From Aliarcobacter skirrowii CCUG 10374 (GTDB lineage Bacteria; Campylobacterota; Campylobacteria; Campylobacterales; Arcobacteraceae), in NCBI RefSeq assembly GCF_003544835.1, contig NZ_CP032099.1, positions 62,001 through 126,000 on the forward strand: a DNA stretch of 64,000 nt, read 5' to 3'. The notes beneath the pieces are model-generated. The model worked only from the letters and a program-made list of their open reading frames with translations. It did no database searches and was not told the DNA's origin. Positions 48,809 through 57,707 of the stretch are shown here, in pieces; position 1 is the stretch's first letter; each line of letters begins with the position of its first letter. A program made the position numbers and the translations under genes.

Positions 48809-48847
48809 ATATTGAGCAAAGATTTTACTCTTAGCTCAATATTTTTA
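48809..48847. terminator. bidirectional terminator between the small lipoprotein gene and carA
   Basis: ATATTGAGC/GCTCAATAT arms with additional internal pairing (AAGA/TCTT) and a T run on the plus side. It lies between convergent genes. Confidence 0.75.
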
Positions 48848-49942
48848 CTATTTTACAAGTTTTGCAAACTCTTTGTATATTAAAGAGTTTGAAATTGGAG
48901 TAAATTCACTACTTAAAATATCCTTGTTTTTATATTTTAAAGCTACAGCACTATTATTAAAAAGTTTTAAAGAGATAGCTTCTGCAAGATTTTCAAAATC
49001 TTTTAGAGAATACTCAGTGTTAATTGCGTATATTTCAACATTCTTTACACCTTTTATAGGGTGGCTTCCAGATTTAATAGATTTTATCTTTTCAAGTTTT
49101 GCACCACTTGCAAGAGCAAGTAAATAGTGTCCTAATCCAACAGCAAAAATTGGAATATTTGCATTTATTAGCTTTTCAATATTTTTAATCTCATCTTGAT
49201 ATATATTTGGATTTCCAGCACCACTACTTAAAACAACTCCACCAATTTGTTTATCTTGATATTTTTTGATTATCTCATCAGGGTTTGTATTATAAGGTAC
49301 CACTTCAACTTCAAGCTCTGCTTCAACTAGTTCGTTTAAGAATGATTTTTTAACTCCAAAATCAATAACAACAACTTTTTTATCACTCATAACAGCTTTG
49401 TTATAATCTTGAAGTTCATCATTCCAAGCACCAGACTTGTGAACATATGGCTCTTTTGTTGAACTATCTTTGATAAAATTAATCTCATCATATTTTTTAG
49501 CTTGGCTTAAAAGTTTTGCTAATTCATCTTTTGAAGATATCTTTGTTGATGCAATCATCATTAAACTACCTTCATCTCTTACAGTATGAGTTAAGAATCT
49601 TGTATCAATATCACAAATTCCAATTACATCTTGCTCAACTAAAAACTCTTTTAAGCTTTTATTAGCTCTGTAGTTTGAGTATTCATCATGATAATTTCTA
49701 GCAATTACACCAATACAATGAGCTTTAGAGCTCTCCATATCTGCACTGTTTGTTCCAGAGTTTCCTACTTCAGTAGATGTAAAATTGATAAATAATCCAG
49801 CATTAGATGGGTCTGTTATTAACTCTTGATGTCCAAAAGTTGTATTATTGTAAACCAGCTTACCAATAGCAGTTTTATCTGCACCAAATGATTTTGCTTC
49901 TAAAAAAACACCATTTTCTAAATATATATAAATTTTTTGCAT
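48848..49942 (-). CDS. carA: carbamoyl-phosphate synthase small subunit CarA, glutaminase site degenerate
   Basis: 364 aa, full length, with a normal N-terminal domain (FGHQELITDPSNAGL, CDIDTRFLTHTVRDEG). The C-terminal class I amidotransferase has lost its catalytic residues. The nucleophile elbow, normally GICLGHQ, reads AVGLGHY with Gly269 where Cys269 sits in E. coli. The His/Glu pair of xHPE is replaced by SSEFTPIS near 344-351, and the oxyanion loop SNGPGDP reads SSGAGNP. It should therefore not hydrolyse glutamine. CarB may use free ammonia with this protein as a structural partner, or a second CarA may exist. It overlaps the DUF507 gene by one base. Confidence 0.85.
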   Translation of the reverse strand: MQKIYIYLENGVFLEAKSFGADKTAIGKLVYNNTTFGHQELITDPSNAGLFINFTSTEVGNSGTNSADMESSKAHCIGVIARNYHDEYSNYRANKSLKEFLVEQDVIGICDIDTRFLTHTVRDEGSLMMIASTKISSKDELAKLLSQAKKYDEINFIKDSSTKEPYVHKSGAWNDELQDYNKAVMSDKKVVVIDFGVKKSFLNELVEAELEVEVVPYNTNPDEIIKKYQDKQIGGVVLSSGAGNPNIYQDEIKNIEKLINANIPIFAVGLGHYLLALASGAKLEKIKSIKSGSHPIKGVKNVEIYAINTEYSLKDFENLAEAISLKLFNNSAVALKYKNKDILSSEFTPISNSLIYKEFAKLVK

Positions 49943-50493
49943 TAGATTAATCCTCTTTTAATTAGCTCCTCTTCATAGAGTCTATGATATACCATATCAT
50001 ACTCATCTGTTCCAGGAATCAATTTTCTTTTGTAGTTTTTAAGTTTACTTAAAACCTCACTATCTGCTCTTTCAAACCCTTTTATAAAGTCATCCATCGA
50101 ACCAAATATCACATTTTTAACTTGGTTGTCTGAACATGTAAAATGAATATAATCCTCCTCCCATAAAAAATCAATAATTTTGTGAGCAATATCAGAAAAT
50201 CTATCTTCGTTATCTAAAATTACACCAAAATCATTTGCAAGCCTTTTTTTAGTCATCCAAAAAAGTTGCCGTCTATCAGCATTTAAATACTCAATCTCTT
50301 CCTCTTGAGCATCTAAAATCTCTTCAACTTTTTCATTTAAAGCCATCTCTTTTTCTATATCTTCATCTAAAATTCTCTCAATTTGTTCTTCAATACTAGC
50401 TTTATCTTTTCTTACTTCTATAAAGTCACAAGATACTAAATCTCTTGTAATTCTTTTGGCAACATACGCTGTATGATGTAATCTTAATCTCAT
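49942..50493 (-). CDS. DUF507-family protein
   Basis: 183 aa, highly charged and helical, with an acidic run of Asp/Glu around residues 40-75. The opening MRLRLHHTAYVAKRITRDLV and the closing VYHRLYEEELIKRGLI fit the DUF507 family, found next to carA in other Campylobacterota. No known activity. It lies two bases after purA and overlaps carA by one base. Confidence 0.78.
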   Translation of the reverse strand: MRLRLHHTAYVAKRITRDLVSCDFIEVRKDKASIEEQIERILDEDIEKEMALNEKVEEILDAQEEEIEYLNADRRQLFWMTKKRLANDFGVILDNEDRFSDIAHKIIDFLWEEDYIHFTCSDNQVKNVIFGSMDDFIKGFERADSEVLSKLKNYKRKLIPGTDEYDMVYHRLYEEELIKRGLI

Positions 50494-50495
50494 TA

Positions 50496-51746
50496 TTAGC
50501 CCCTTAAAATAGTATCGTCTCGTTCTGGTGAAGTTGAAATAATTCCAACTTTTACATTTGTTATCTCTTCAATTTTTTCTATATATTTTTTTGCATTTAT
50601 TGGTAAATCTTCATATTTTCTAATTCCAACAACACTATCCCAACCATCAATCTCTTCATAAATAGCTTCAACACTATCCATATTTGAAGGCATATAATCA
50701 ATTCTGTTTCCATTATAATTATATGCTACACAAATTTTAATTTTATCAAAGCCATCTAAAACATCTAGTTTCATTAAAGCTAATTTATCACAACCATTTA
50801 ATCTACTTGCATATCTAACTGCAACAGCATCAAACCAACCACATCTTCTCTTTCTTCCTGTAACTGTTCCAAACTCTTTTCCAACTTCACCCATAGTTTT
50901 TCCATAATCTGTGAAATCTTCACTAGGAAATGGTCCATTTCCAACTCTTGTACAATAAGCTTTTACAATTCCTGTAATTTCACCTATATCTTTTGGATTA
51001 AGTCCAAGACCTGTACAAGCTCCTGCACTAACTGTACTTGAAGATGTAACATATGGATAAGTTCCATGGTCAATATCTAAAAGTGTTCCTTGAGCACCCT
51101 CAAGTAAAACTCTTTTATTATCTTCAATAGCTTTCCAAACCATATTTGTAGTGTTTGTTATATATGGTGCTAAATTAGAGCTATAAGTTTCAAGCTCATT
51201 TAAAAGCTCTTTTTTCTCTGGAGTTTTAATCTCTAAAACATCAAAAATAGCTCTATTTTGTTCAAAATAATCTAAAATATCATCACAAAGTTTTGCTGGA
51301 TTTAATAAATCACCTGCTCTAAATCCATTACGGCTTACTTTCTCAGCATAAGTTGGTCCAATTCCTTTTCCAGTTGTTCCAATAGCTTTATCACCTTTTA
51401 ATCTCTCTTTTGCTTGATCAATTAAAGCATGAAAAGGCAAATTTAAATGAGCTTTATCAGAGATGTACAATCTTCCTTCTAAGTTATCAAATTGGCTCAT
51501 CTCTTTTAAAATATTAAGTGGAGAAACAACAACCCCATTTCCTATAATATTTATAGCTTTTTTATTTAAAATTCCTGAAGGAATAAGTTGAAGCGCATAT
51601 CTAACTCCATCAACCCAAATTGTATGTCCTGCATTGTGTCCACCTTGGCTTCTACAAACCATATCATACTTTTGTGCAAGCATATCAACAATTTTACCCT
51701 TGCCTTCATCTCCCCATTGAATTCCAACAATAACATCTGCCTTCAT
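50496..51746 (-). CDS. purA: adenylosuccinate synthetase PurA
   Basis: 416-aa GTP-dependent ligase joining IMP and aspartate. Marks: [12 protein letters not shown] (11-21), [40 protein letters not shown] and [15 protein letters not shown]. It sits in a minus-strand operon between hisZ and the DUF507 gene. Confidence 0.97.
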   Translation of the reverse strand: MKADVIVGIQWGDEGKGKIVDMLAQKYDMVCRSQGGHNAGHTIWVDGVRYALQLIPSGILNKKAINIIGNGVVVSPLNILKEMSQFDNLEGRLYISDKAHLNLPFHALIDQAKERLKGDKAIGTTGKGIGPTYAEKVSRNGFRAGDLLNPAKLCDDILDYFEQNRAIFDVLEIKTPEKKELLNELETYSSNLAPYITNTTNMVWKAIEDNKRVLLEGAQGTLLDIDHGTYPYVTSSSTVSAGACTGLGLNPKDIGEITGIVKAYCTRVGNGPFPSEDFTDYGKTMGEVGKEFGTVTGRKRRCGWFDAVAVRYASRLNGCDKLALMKLDVLDGFDKIKICVAYNYNGNRIDYMPSNMDSVEAIYEEIDGWDSVVGIRKYEDLPINAKKYIEKIEEITNVKVGIISTSPERDDTILRG

Positions 51747-51748
51747 AA

Positions 51749-52594
51749 CTATCCTTCTATCATTTTTAATAAATTATCTGTGTATAGTGCAAAACCTAAT
51801 GAGCTAATTCCATCAGCTTCATACATTCCACCTCTACATAAAACAAAATTTTTCTCTATTACTCTGTAATAAATATCATTATAATATTTTAAGCTTCCAT
51901 AATATAATGGAGCTATTATTATATTTGAGTAATCTACCTCTAAAGATTTTTTTAAAAGTTTTTGTAACTCATCTTTTAAAATATCTGGAACTAATTTTAT
52001 AGCCTCTTCTAAACTTTTTATATCTTGAACTCTTAAAAGTTTATCAAGCCAAGATATTTTTAACTCTAATAGCTTAGAGATATCACCATTTTTAAGAAGT
52101 TCAATATCAATATTTAACTCTTTTGCTAAAATTCTTGGAATTTTTATATTTGATATTTGTAAAATTGGCTCTATATTTAAAGCTTTTAAAATATTAGCTG
52201 TTAAATTTAGTATATCACTTATATTATCGTGTTCTATCCACTCGCAACCTATTTGATAATCCTCACAACTAGGATATGAAAAAACAGGTTGGATATAGAA
52301 CCATTTTTTTTGTTTTGTAGTTCTTCCTAATCTTTTTGTAATAATTCTTACAACATCTAAAGTTGAGTCAGCTCTTAAAGATACTTGCTCATTCTCTTCA
52401 TCTGAAAATTTAATTAGTTTTTTTTCATCTGTTATTGATTGATGTTGCGAATATGAAAAATTTGGTGTTAGAATCTCTTCAAAACCATTATCTTCCAAAA
52501 TATCACAAACTCTATTTTCTAAAACTCTTTTTGCTTTTGCTGTTTTACCAAAATAAAGACGGCTACCTTTTGGAATTTCGTGTTCAAAAATCAT
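51749..52594 (-). CDS. hisZ: ATP phosphoribosyltransferase regulatory subunit HisZ
   Basis: 281-aa class II aminoacyl-tRNA-synthetase-like protein. It has motif 2-like [13 protein letters not shown] and FYIQPVFSY and ends with [18 protein letters not shown], but is shorter than HisRS and lacks an anticodon-binding domain. HisZ activates and regulates the short form of HisG. It is two bases upstream of purA and follows the aminotransferase gene. Confidence 0.85.
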   Translation of the reverse strand: MIFEHEIPKGSRLYFGKTAKAKRVLENRVCDILEDNGFEEILTPNFSYSQHQSITDEKKLIKFSDEENEQVSLRADSTLDVVRIITKRLGRTTKQKKWFYIQPVFSYPSCEDYQIGCEWIEHDNISDILNLTANILKALNIEPILQISNIKIPRILAKELNIDIELLKNGDISKLLELKISWLDKLLRVQDIKSLEEAIKLVPDILKDELQKLLKKSLEVDYSNIIIAPLYYGSLKYYNDIYYRVIEKNFVLCRGGMYEADGISSLGFALYTDNLLKMIEG

Positions 52595-52600
52595 AATTGA

Positions 52601-53707
52601 TTAATTTCCTTTATAAAATGTCTGTGCAAAAACTCTGTTTGCAGTTCCATCAAATGTTCTAATTTTTAACTCATCCATAACCAGCTCAATAGCATTAACA
52701 GCCCAAGATGCTTCAAAATCTTCAACTAATCCCATATGATTAATTCTAAATATTTTTCCAGCTAAGTGATCTTGACCACCTGCAATATCAACATTGTATT
52801 TTGTTTTTAAAAGTTTTCTAATCTCATTTGATTGTTCTGTATAAACAGTTGTCATAGCATTTGCAGGATTTTTTGGATAAATTTCAAATCCTATTGCTTT
52901 TAAAGCTTCTTGAGTAGCTTTTGCTCTTAAAGCTGTTTGTTTATAAAGATTTTCAAATCCAATCTCTTTAAACTTTTCTAAAATTGCTTGTAATCCCATA
53001 ATCAAAGTTGTAGCAGCTGTCCAAGCAGTTGTATTTTTTCTTTGATTTTTTAACTCTGTTGCTAAATTAAAGTAGTAACCAGCTGGTTTTTCTTCAATTT
53101 TTGCAACTGCTTTATTTGACAATCCAATCATTGCAAGACCTGGAGGAAGCATAAATGCTTTTTGACTTCCAGTAATAAGTGCATCAATATTTGTTACATC
53201 GATTTTTTCAACACCTAAAGCTGTAATTGCATCTGCTACTATCATGATTTCTGGATTTATTTTTTTAACTTCTTTTGCTATTTCTTCAACAGGATGTCTT
53301 AATCCTCCAGCACTCTCACAAACTTGAATAAATATTGCATCAATATTTGAATCATTTTTGATTTCATTTATAACATCTTCAACGTTTACAGGAGTGTTCC
53401 ACTCATTTTTTAACTCAATATAATCAATATTGAAAGCTTTACATATTTTTCCAAATCTCTCTCCGAATTTTCCAGAGTTGATTGTTAATGCTTTTTTTCT
53501 AGTTAGGTTTGTAATACAAGCCTCCATAGCACCTGTTCCACTTGATGCTAACATTAAAACTTCACTCATATCGTAAATTTCTAATAGAAGATTTCTAGTC
53601 TTTTCAAAAATTTCTTCAAACTCTTTTGTTCTATGGTGAATTGTAATATCACTCATAGCTTTTCTTGCGAATTCTGGTACAGGAGTTGGACCTGGAGTTA
53701 ATAACAT
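52601..53707 (-). CDS. class V aminotransferase (serine/alanine-glyoxylate type)
   Basis: 368-aa PLP enzyme. The lysine is K183 in TGSQKAFMLPPG; other marks are the N-terminal LLTPGPTPVP, SSGTGAMEA, ESAGGLRHPVEEI and VADAITALG. This is the subgroup of archaeal/bacterial alanine- or serine-glyoxylate aminotransferases rather than SerC. The exact substrate cannot be fixed. It heads the minus-strand set with hisZ, purA, DUF507 and carA, and faces the MarR gene across a 174-bp divergent region. Confidence 0.85.
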   Translation of the reverse strand: MLLTPGPTPVPEFARKAMSDITIHHRTKEFEEIFEKTRNLLLEIYDMSEVLMLASSGTGAMEACITNLTRKKALTINSGKFGERFGKICKAFNIDYIELKNEWNTPVNVEDVINEIKNDSNIDAIFIQVCESAGGLRHPVEEIAKEVKKINPEIMIVADAITALGVEKIDVTNIDALITGSQKAFMLPPGLAMIGLSNKAVAKIEEKPAGYYFNLATELKNQRKNTTAWTAATTLIMGLQAILEKFKEIGFENLYKQTALRAKATQEALKAIGFEIYPKNPANAMTTVYTEQSNEIRKLLKTKYNVDIAGGQDHLAGKIFRINHMGLVEDFEASWAVNAIELVMDELKIRTFDGTANRVFAQTFYKGN

Positions 53708-53796
53708 ATTCTTTATCCTTATAAAATATAAAATTCAATTAAAGCTGTAAATTATAGTCAAAATTAGATTATTTTTTGGTTAAAAGAAAAAAACAA

Positions 53797-53853
53797 AAAA
53801 ATAGCTTGACATTATTACTAATTAGTAATATAATTTTGCCAAGCTATTTTTTA
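53797..53853. promoter_or_regulatory. consensus promoter with embedded palindromes before the MarR gene
   Basis: A textbook sigma-70 promoter, TTGACA (53807-53812), 17 bp, TATAAT (53830-53835), points at the MarR gene. Its spacer contains the 18-bp perfect palindrome TATTACTAATTAGTAATA (53814-53831), which touches the -10. A second, outer inverted repeat of 13 bp, AAAAAATAGCTTG (53797-53809) and CAAGCTATTTTTT (53841-53853), brackets it. The inner palindrome is a likely operator of the MarR protein itself. Confidence 0.75.
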
Positions 53854-53881
53854 TAGTCAATTATTTATTCAAAGGTTTAGA

Positions 53882-54337
53882 GTGTCAGATATAAAATCAT
53901 ATAGTGCAAGAGTTCAAAAATCAATGAAAACTGTTGTTAGATTAGATAGGATTTTTAATAGAATAAATAATATTACAGAAAACCATTTAAGTAAATATAA
54001 TCTAACATTTAATCAATTTAAAGTATTGGAAGTTTTGTACCATTTAGGTGATTTAAATATAGGTTCAATTACAAAACTTACTTCAAGCACACCAGGGAAT
54101 ACAACAGTTGTTGTACGAAACCTAAAGAGAGATGGATTTATTGAATCAAAAAAAGATGAAAAAGATGCAAGAGCTTCGATATTGTCAATTACAAAAAAAG
54201 GTAAAGAGTCAATAGAAGAGGTTTTTCCAAAGCACTCTGAAAATCTTGATGATTTTATGAAAATATTAAGTGATGAGGAATTAAATACTCTATACGATTT
54301 ATTAGATAAGTTATATAAAACAAATAAAAAGGATTAG
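53882..54337 (+). CDS. MarR-family transcriptional regulator
   Basis: 151 aa. Winged-helix domain: NQFKVLEVLYHLGDLNIGSI, LTSSTPGNTTVVVRNLKRDG recognition helix and KDEKDARASILSITKKGKE wing with the conserved DxRAS-type Asp/Arg. Helices at both ends would make the dimer. GTG start. No conserved redox cysteine is seen, so a ligand-type inducer is more likely than an oxidant sensor. It probably represses its own operon (marR-yceI-dioxygenase-pirin). Confidence 0.9.
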   Translation: MSDIKSYSARVQKSMKTVVRLDRIFNRINNITENHLSKYNLTFNQFKVLEVLYHLGDLNIGSITKLTSSTPGNTTVVVRNLKRDGFIESKKDEKDARASILSITKKGKESIEEVFPKHSENLDDFMKILSDEELNTLYDLLDKLYKTNKKD

Positions 54338-54339
54338 TT

Positions 54340-54891
54340 ATGAAAAATTTAAAATTAGGATTATTGTCAGTTCTCTTATGTTCATCTTTGTTTGCAGGTG
54401 ATTATGTAGTTGACTCTTCTCACTCAAATGTAGGATTTAGTGTAAAACATATGATGGTTTCAAATGTTGTTGGAAAGTTTAATGATTTTTCTGGAACATT
54501 TGTTTATGATGAGAAGAGTAACAGTTTAGTTTCACTAAAAGGTGAATTAAAAGTTGCATCAATTGATACTTCAAATTCAAAAAGAGATGGTCATTTAAAA
54601 GGTGATGATTTTTTTGATTCAAAAAAATATCCAAATATTACTTTTAAGACAACAAAAGTTCAAAAAAATAGAGTTTTTGGAGATATTACTATAAAAGGTG
54701 TTACAAAAAATATTGAATTAAAACTTGAAAATGGTGGAGCATTTGCTCTTAAATCAGGATTTTCTTTAAGTGGTTTAATAAAAAGAAGTGATTTTGGAAT
54801 TACTTGGAATAAAGTTTTAGAAGCTGGAGCTGTTGCTGTTGGAGATGACGTTAAGCTGATAATTGATATTGAAGGAGATTTGGTTAAATAA
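54340..54891 (+). CDS. YceI-family periplasmic protein
   Basis: 183 aa with a signal peptide (about 1-19, SSLFAG) and a lipocalin-like beta-barrel: DYVVDSSHSNVGFSVKHMMVS, FSGTFVYDEK, SNSKRDGHLKGDDFFDSKKYP, ITIKGVTKNIEL. YceI proteins bind isoprenoid quinone-like lipids in the periplasm. Two bases after the MarR stop, so in the same operon. Quoted blocks are shortened. Confidence 0.92.
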   Translation: MKNLKLGLLSVLLCSSLFAGDYVVDSSHSNVGFSVKHMMVSNVVGKFNDFSGTFVYDEKSNSLVSLKGELKVASIDTSNSKRDGHLKGDDFFDSKKYPNITFKTTKVQKNRVFGDITIKGVTKNIELKLENGGAFALKSGFSLSGLIKRSDFGITWNKVLEAGAVAVGDDVKLIIDIEGDLVK

Positions 54892-54912
54892 TATTTAACC
54901 AAATTTAAAAAT

Positions 54913-55686
54913 ATGAATCCAACTCTATTTATATCTCATGGAGCTCCAAATATTATTTTTAGTGATTTAAAAAGTAAAGATAATATTAAAAATATTGCAA
55001 AAAAAATAGCTAAACCAAAATATATTATTATAGTTTCAGCTCACTATATGACAAGAGATTTAAAGGTTATAAATCCTTTAGCAAATGAGATTATGTACGA
55101 TTTTTATGGTTTTGAAAAAGAGCTTTATGATTTTAAGTATTCTATTAATAGTAGTGAAAATTTAACCAAAAATTTAATAGATAGTTTGAAAAGAGATTCA
55201 ATAAATATTGAAATTGATAAATCAAGAGTTAGTTATGATCACGGAGTTTGGACTATTTTATCTATGATGTATGAGAAGTTAGATATTCCAGTTTTACAAC
55301 TTAGCATTTCTAGTAGTTACTCTTTAGAAGATTTCATAAATTTAGGTGAAAAATTAAAAAAATTTAAAGATGAAGCATTAATAATTTGTAGTGGAAGTGC
55401 AACTCACAATTTAATAGATGCAAGTAGCAGTTTTGAAGTTAAAGATTATGCAAAAGAGTTTGATGAGAGATTAACAAATATTATAGAAAATGCAAATGAA
55501 GAGGATTTGAAAAATATTACAAAAGATAAAAATTTTTATAAAAATCATCCTACTCTTGAGCATTTTATTCCTTTGCTTATAGCTTTTGGAAGTGCTTTTA
55601 ATAAAAAAGGAAGATCTTTTAATAGTGAGATGATATATTCAAATATCTCAATGAGAAGTTTTATTTTTGATGAAAAAGAGGTGTAA
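54913..55686 (+). CDS. LigB/DODA-type extradiol dioxygenase-like protein
   Basis: 257 aa of the class III extradiol dioxygenase superfamily (YgiD/DODA group). Metal-ligand candidates are H9 in FISHGAPN, H44 in SAHYM and H165 in GSATHNL, with H110 in YDHGVWT as acid/base. Close homologues act on aromatic diols, but the substrate here is unknown. Located between yceI and pirin in the MarR-controlled set, which suggests handling of quinones or phenols. Confidence 0.85.
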   Translation: MNPTLFISHGAPNIIFSDLKSKDNIKNIAKKIAKPKYIIIVSAHYMTRDLKVINPLANEIMYDFYGFEKELYDFKYSINSSENLTKNLIDSLKRDSINIEIDKSRVSYDHGVWTILSMMYEKLDIPVLQLSISSSYSLEDFINLGEKLKKFKDEALIICSGSATHNLIDASSSFEVKDYAKEFDERLTNIIENANEEDLKNITKDKNFYKNHPTLEHFIPLLIAFGSAFNKKGRSFNSEMIYSNISMRSFIFDEKEV

Positions 55687-55687
55687 A

Positions 55688-56380
55688 ATGTTAAAAAAAT
55701 TACCAAAACAGAATATGGGAAAATCAAATTTAGGTTGGTTACAAAGTCGTTTTCACTTTAGTTTTGCAGAGTATAGAAATCCTAAAAATGTACATTTTGG
55801 AGTTTTAAGAGTTTTAAATGATGATTTAGTTGAGGCAAAAACTGGCTTTGAGATGCATCCTCATGAAAATATGGAGATTATCTCATATATTGTTGATGGA
55901 GAGATTACTCATAAAGACTCTATGGGAAATAGTGAAACTTTAAAAAGAGGTGAAGTTCAGTATCTTAGTGCTGGAGATGGAATATATCATAGTGAAAAAA
56001 ATGAGAGTGATAAGATTTTAAGATTGCTTCAAATTTGGGTTTTCCCACCACAAAAAGGACTTCCACGACTTTATGGGTCACATAAGTTTAAAGAAGAAGA
56101 TAGATATAACAAATTATTAAATATTGTATCAAGTCAAGATGGAGATAGTACTATTAAAATCTATCAAGATGTAAATATTTATGTAAGCGAATTTGATAAA
56201 CTACTTGAATATGAGATTAAAGAGAATAGACAAATCTATTTTGTACAAATTGAAGGAAGTTCAACTGTAAATGGAGTAGCATTGGATTTTGGCGATGCTA
56301 TGGAGATTACAAATGAAGATAAAATAGTAATCAATCCTATTTCAAAAAGCCATATTTTGTTTATAGAAATGAAAAAATAA
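55688..56380 (+). CDS. pirin-family cupin (quercetinase-like)
   Basis: 230-aa bicupin. The metal site is in GFEMHPHENMEIISYIVDG and HKDSMGN, and GEVQYLSAGDGIYHSEKN is typical of bacterial pirins such as YhhW. Some are quercetin dioxygenases and some are redox regulators. The start at 55688 has AAGAGGTG upstream. Last clear member of the MarR-linked set, next to another ring-cleavage-type enzyme. Confidence 0.9.
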   Translation: MLKKLPKQNMGKSNLGWLQSRFHFSFAEYRNPKNVHFGVLRVLNDDLVEAKTGFEMHPHENMEIISYIVDGEITHKDSMGNSETLKRGEVQYLSAGDGIYHSEKNESDKILRLLQIWVFPPQKGLPRLYGSHKFKEEDRYNKLLNIVSSQDGDSTIKIYQDVNIYVSEFDKLLEYEIKENRQIYFVQIEGSSTVNGVALDFGDAMEITNEDKIVINPISKSHILFIEMKK

Positions 56381-56436
56381 TATATTTTTTACTATACTTC
56401 AATAAAATTTTGCATTTTATATGGAAAGAAGTAAAA

Positions 56437-56628
56437 ATGGATCCGAAAAAAAGGTTTGATGTAAAAGTAGGTTTAAAAGTAAATATTGTATTAAAAGCAG
56501 ATCAAAGAACAGGTAAACTAACTCAAGGAGTTGTAAAAGATATTTTAACAAATTCACCAACTCATCCACATGGAATAAAAGTAAGATTACAAAATGGAGA
56601 TGTTGGTCGTGTTCAGCAAATACTTTAA
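56437..56628 (+). CDS. YwbE-family protein, 63 aa
   Basis: Small conserved protein: DVKVGLKVNIVLKADQRTGK, LTQGVVKDILTNSPTHPHGI and KVRLQNGDVGRVQQIL fit the YwbE/DUF2196 family, predicted as a small beta-barrel. Function unknown. The start at 56437 has GGAAAG upstream, better than an in-frame ATG nine codons earlier. Confidence 0.88.
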   Translation: MDPKKRFDVKVGLKVNIVLKADQRTGKLTQGVVKDILTNSPTHPHGIKVRLQNGDVGRVQQIL

Positions 56629-56643
56629 AAAAAAGATTAAATT

Positions 56644-57669
56644 ATGAGTATAAAAATTGTTTTAAATGGAGCTGGTAGAATTGGTAAATCAATTTTAAAA
56701 CAGCTTTTAAATGACGAGAATTTTGAAATTGTAGCAATCAATGAGATAAATCCATCTGTTGAAAATATAGTTTACTCTATAAACTATGATTCAACTTATG
56801 GAAAATTAAATGATAAATTTAAAGTTATAGAGAATAGTTTTATACAAAATCAAAAATCAAAAATAAAAATTACAAACTATAAAGATATATCAGAGTTAAA
56901 TTTAGATGGAGTTGATATTTTAATTGATGCAAGTGGTCAAAAAACTGATTTAAATATATTAAGAAATTTAAAAGTAGATAAAATAATTTTAACTCATCCT
57001 CAAAAAGATGCCGATATAAATATAGTTTTGGGTGTAAATGAAGAAAAAATTGATTTAAAAAATCATAAAATAATATCTACAAGTTCTTGTAATGCAACAG
57101 CTCTGTTACCTGCTTTAAAAATAATTGATGATAAAAAAGAGATTCTTTGTGGAGATATTGTAACTATTCATCCGCTTTTAAATCATCAAAGAGTTTTAGA
57201 TGGAAGCTTCGTTCAAAGTGCTACTAGAGATGTTGATTTAAATTTTGAGTTTGGAAGAAGTTCAACTCAAAATATAATTCCAAGTCAAACAACTACTATA
57301 AAAGCTTGCTCTTATGTTTTAGAAAAATTTAATTCAAATTTAATAAGCTCAAACTCTCTTAGAGTTCCAACAGATACTGTTGGAGCTATAAATGTAACAC
57401 TTTTTACAAAAGAGATTTCAAGCAAAGATGAGATAAAAAATCTTTTTTTAGAGTTTGAAAAAAATCAAAAATTTCCAATTGTTTTAAACAATTTTGAAGC
57501 ACTTGTTTCAAGTGATTTTAAAAAAGAGAAGTTTACAACAATAATAGACCATAGATTTTTGGAAGTTAAAAATAATATGATAAAACTTTTGCTTTGGTAT
57601 GACAATGAGTGGGGATATGCTTCAAAAGTTGTTCAGATTTTAAAATATATAGATATAAAAAAAGGCTAG
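56644..57669 (+). CDS. divergent glyceraldehyde-3-phosphate dehydrogenase
   Basis: 341 aa with the bacterial GAPDH frame: NGAGRIGKSILKQL, YDSTYGKL, H176 in TIHPLLNHQRVLDG, RSSTQNIIPSQTT and WYDNEWGYASKVV. The catalytic C149 is kept but its surroundings are unusual: SSCNATALLPAL instead of ASCTTNCLAP. The NAD-ribose acidic position, normally IND, reads INE, and other conserved spots (NGFGRIG to NGAGRIG) also differ. It may be a working GAPDH or a relative with a different substrate or coenzyme. It is separate from other glycolytic genes in the window. Confidence 0.8.
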   Translation: MSIKIVLNGAGRIGKSILKQLLNDENFEIVAINEINPSVENIVYSINYDSTYGKLNDKFKVIENSFIQNQKSKIKITNYKDISELNLDGVDILIDASGQKTDLNILRNLKVDKIILTHPQKDADINIVLGVNEEKIDLKNHKIISTSSCNATALLPALKIIDDKKEILCGDIVTIHPLLNHQRVLDGSFVQSATRDVDLNFEFGRSSTQNIIPSQTTTIKACSYVLEKFNSNLISSNSLRVPTDTVGAINVTLFTKEISSKDEIKNLFLEFEKNQKFPIVLNNFEALVSSDFKKEKFTTIIDHRFLEVKNNMIKLLLWYDNEWGYASKVVQILKYIDIKKG

Positions 57670-57695
57670 ATAAAAAATCCAGCCTTTTGATTTTT
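57658..57695. terminator. bidirectional terminator between gap and purM
   Basis: AAAAGGCT pairs with AGCCTTTT, with an extra GAT/ATC inside, around an A-rich loop; A run before and T run after. The gap stop codon lies at the end of the left arm. Confidence 0.8.
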
Positions 57696-57707
57696 AAAAA
57701 AGAGTTT

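Noticed and set aside
52601-53707. Phosphoserine aminotransferase (SerC)
   Set aside because: The N-terminal TPGPTPVP and the TGSQKAFMLPPG lysine region fit the alanine/serine-glyoxylate subgroup better than SerC.
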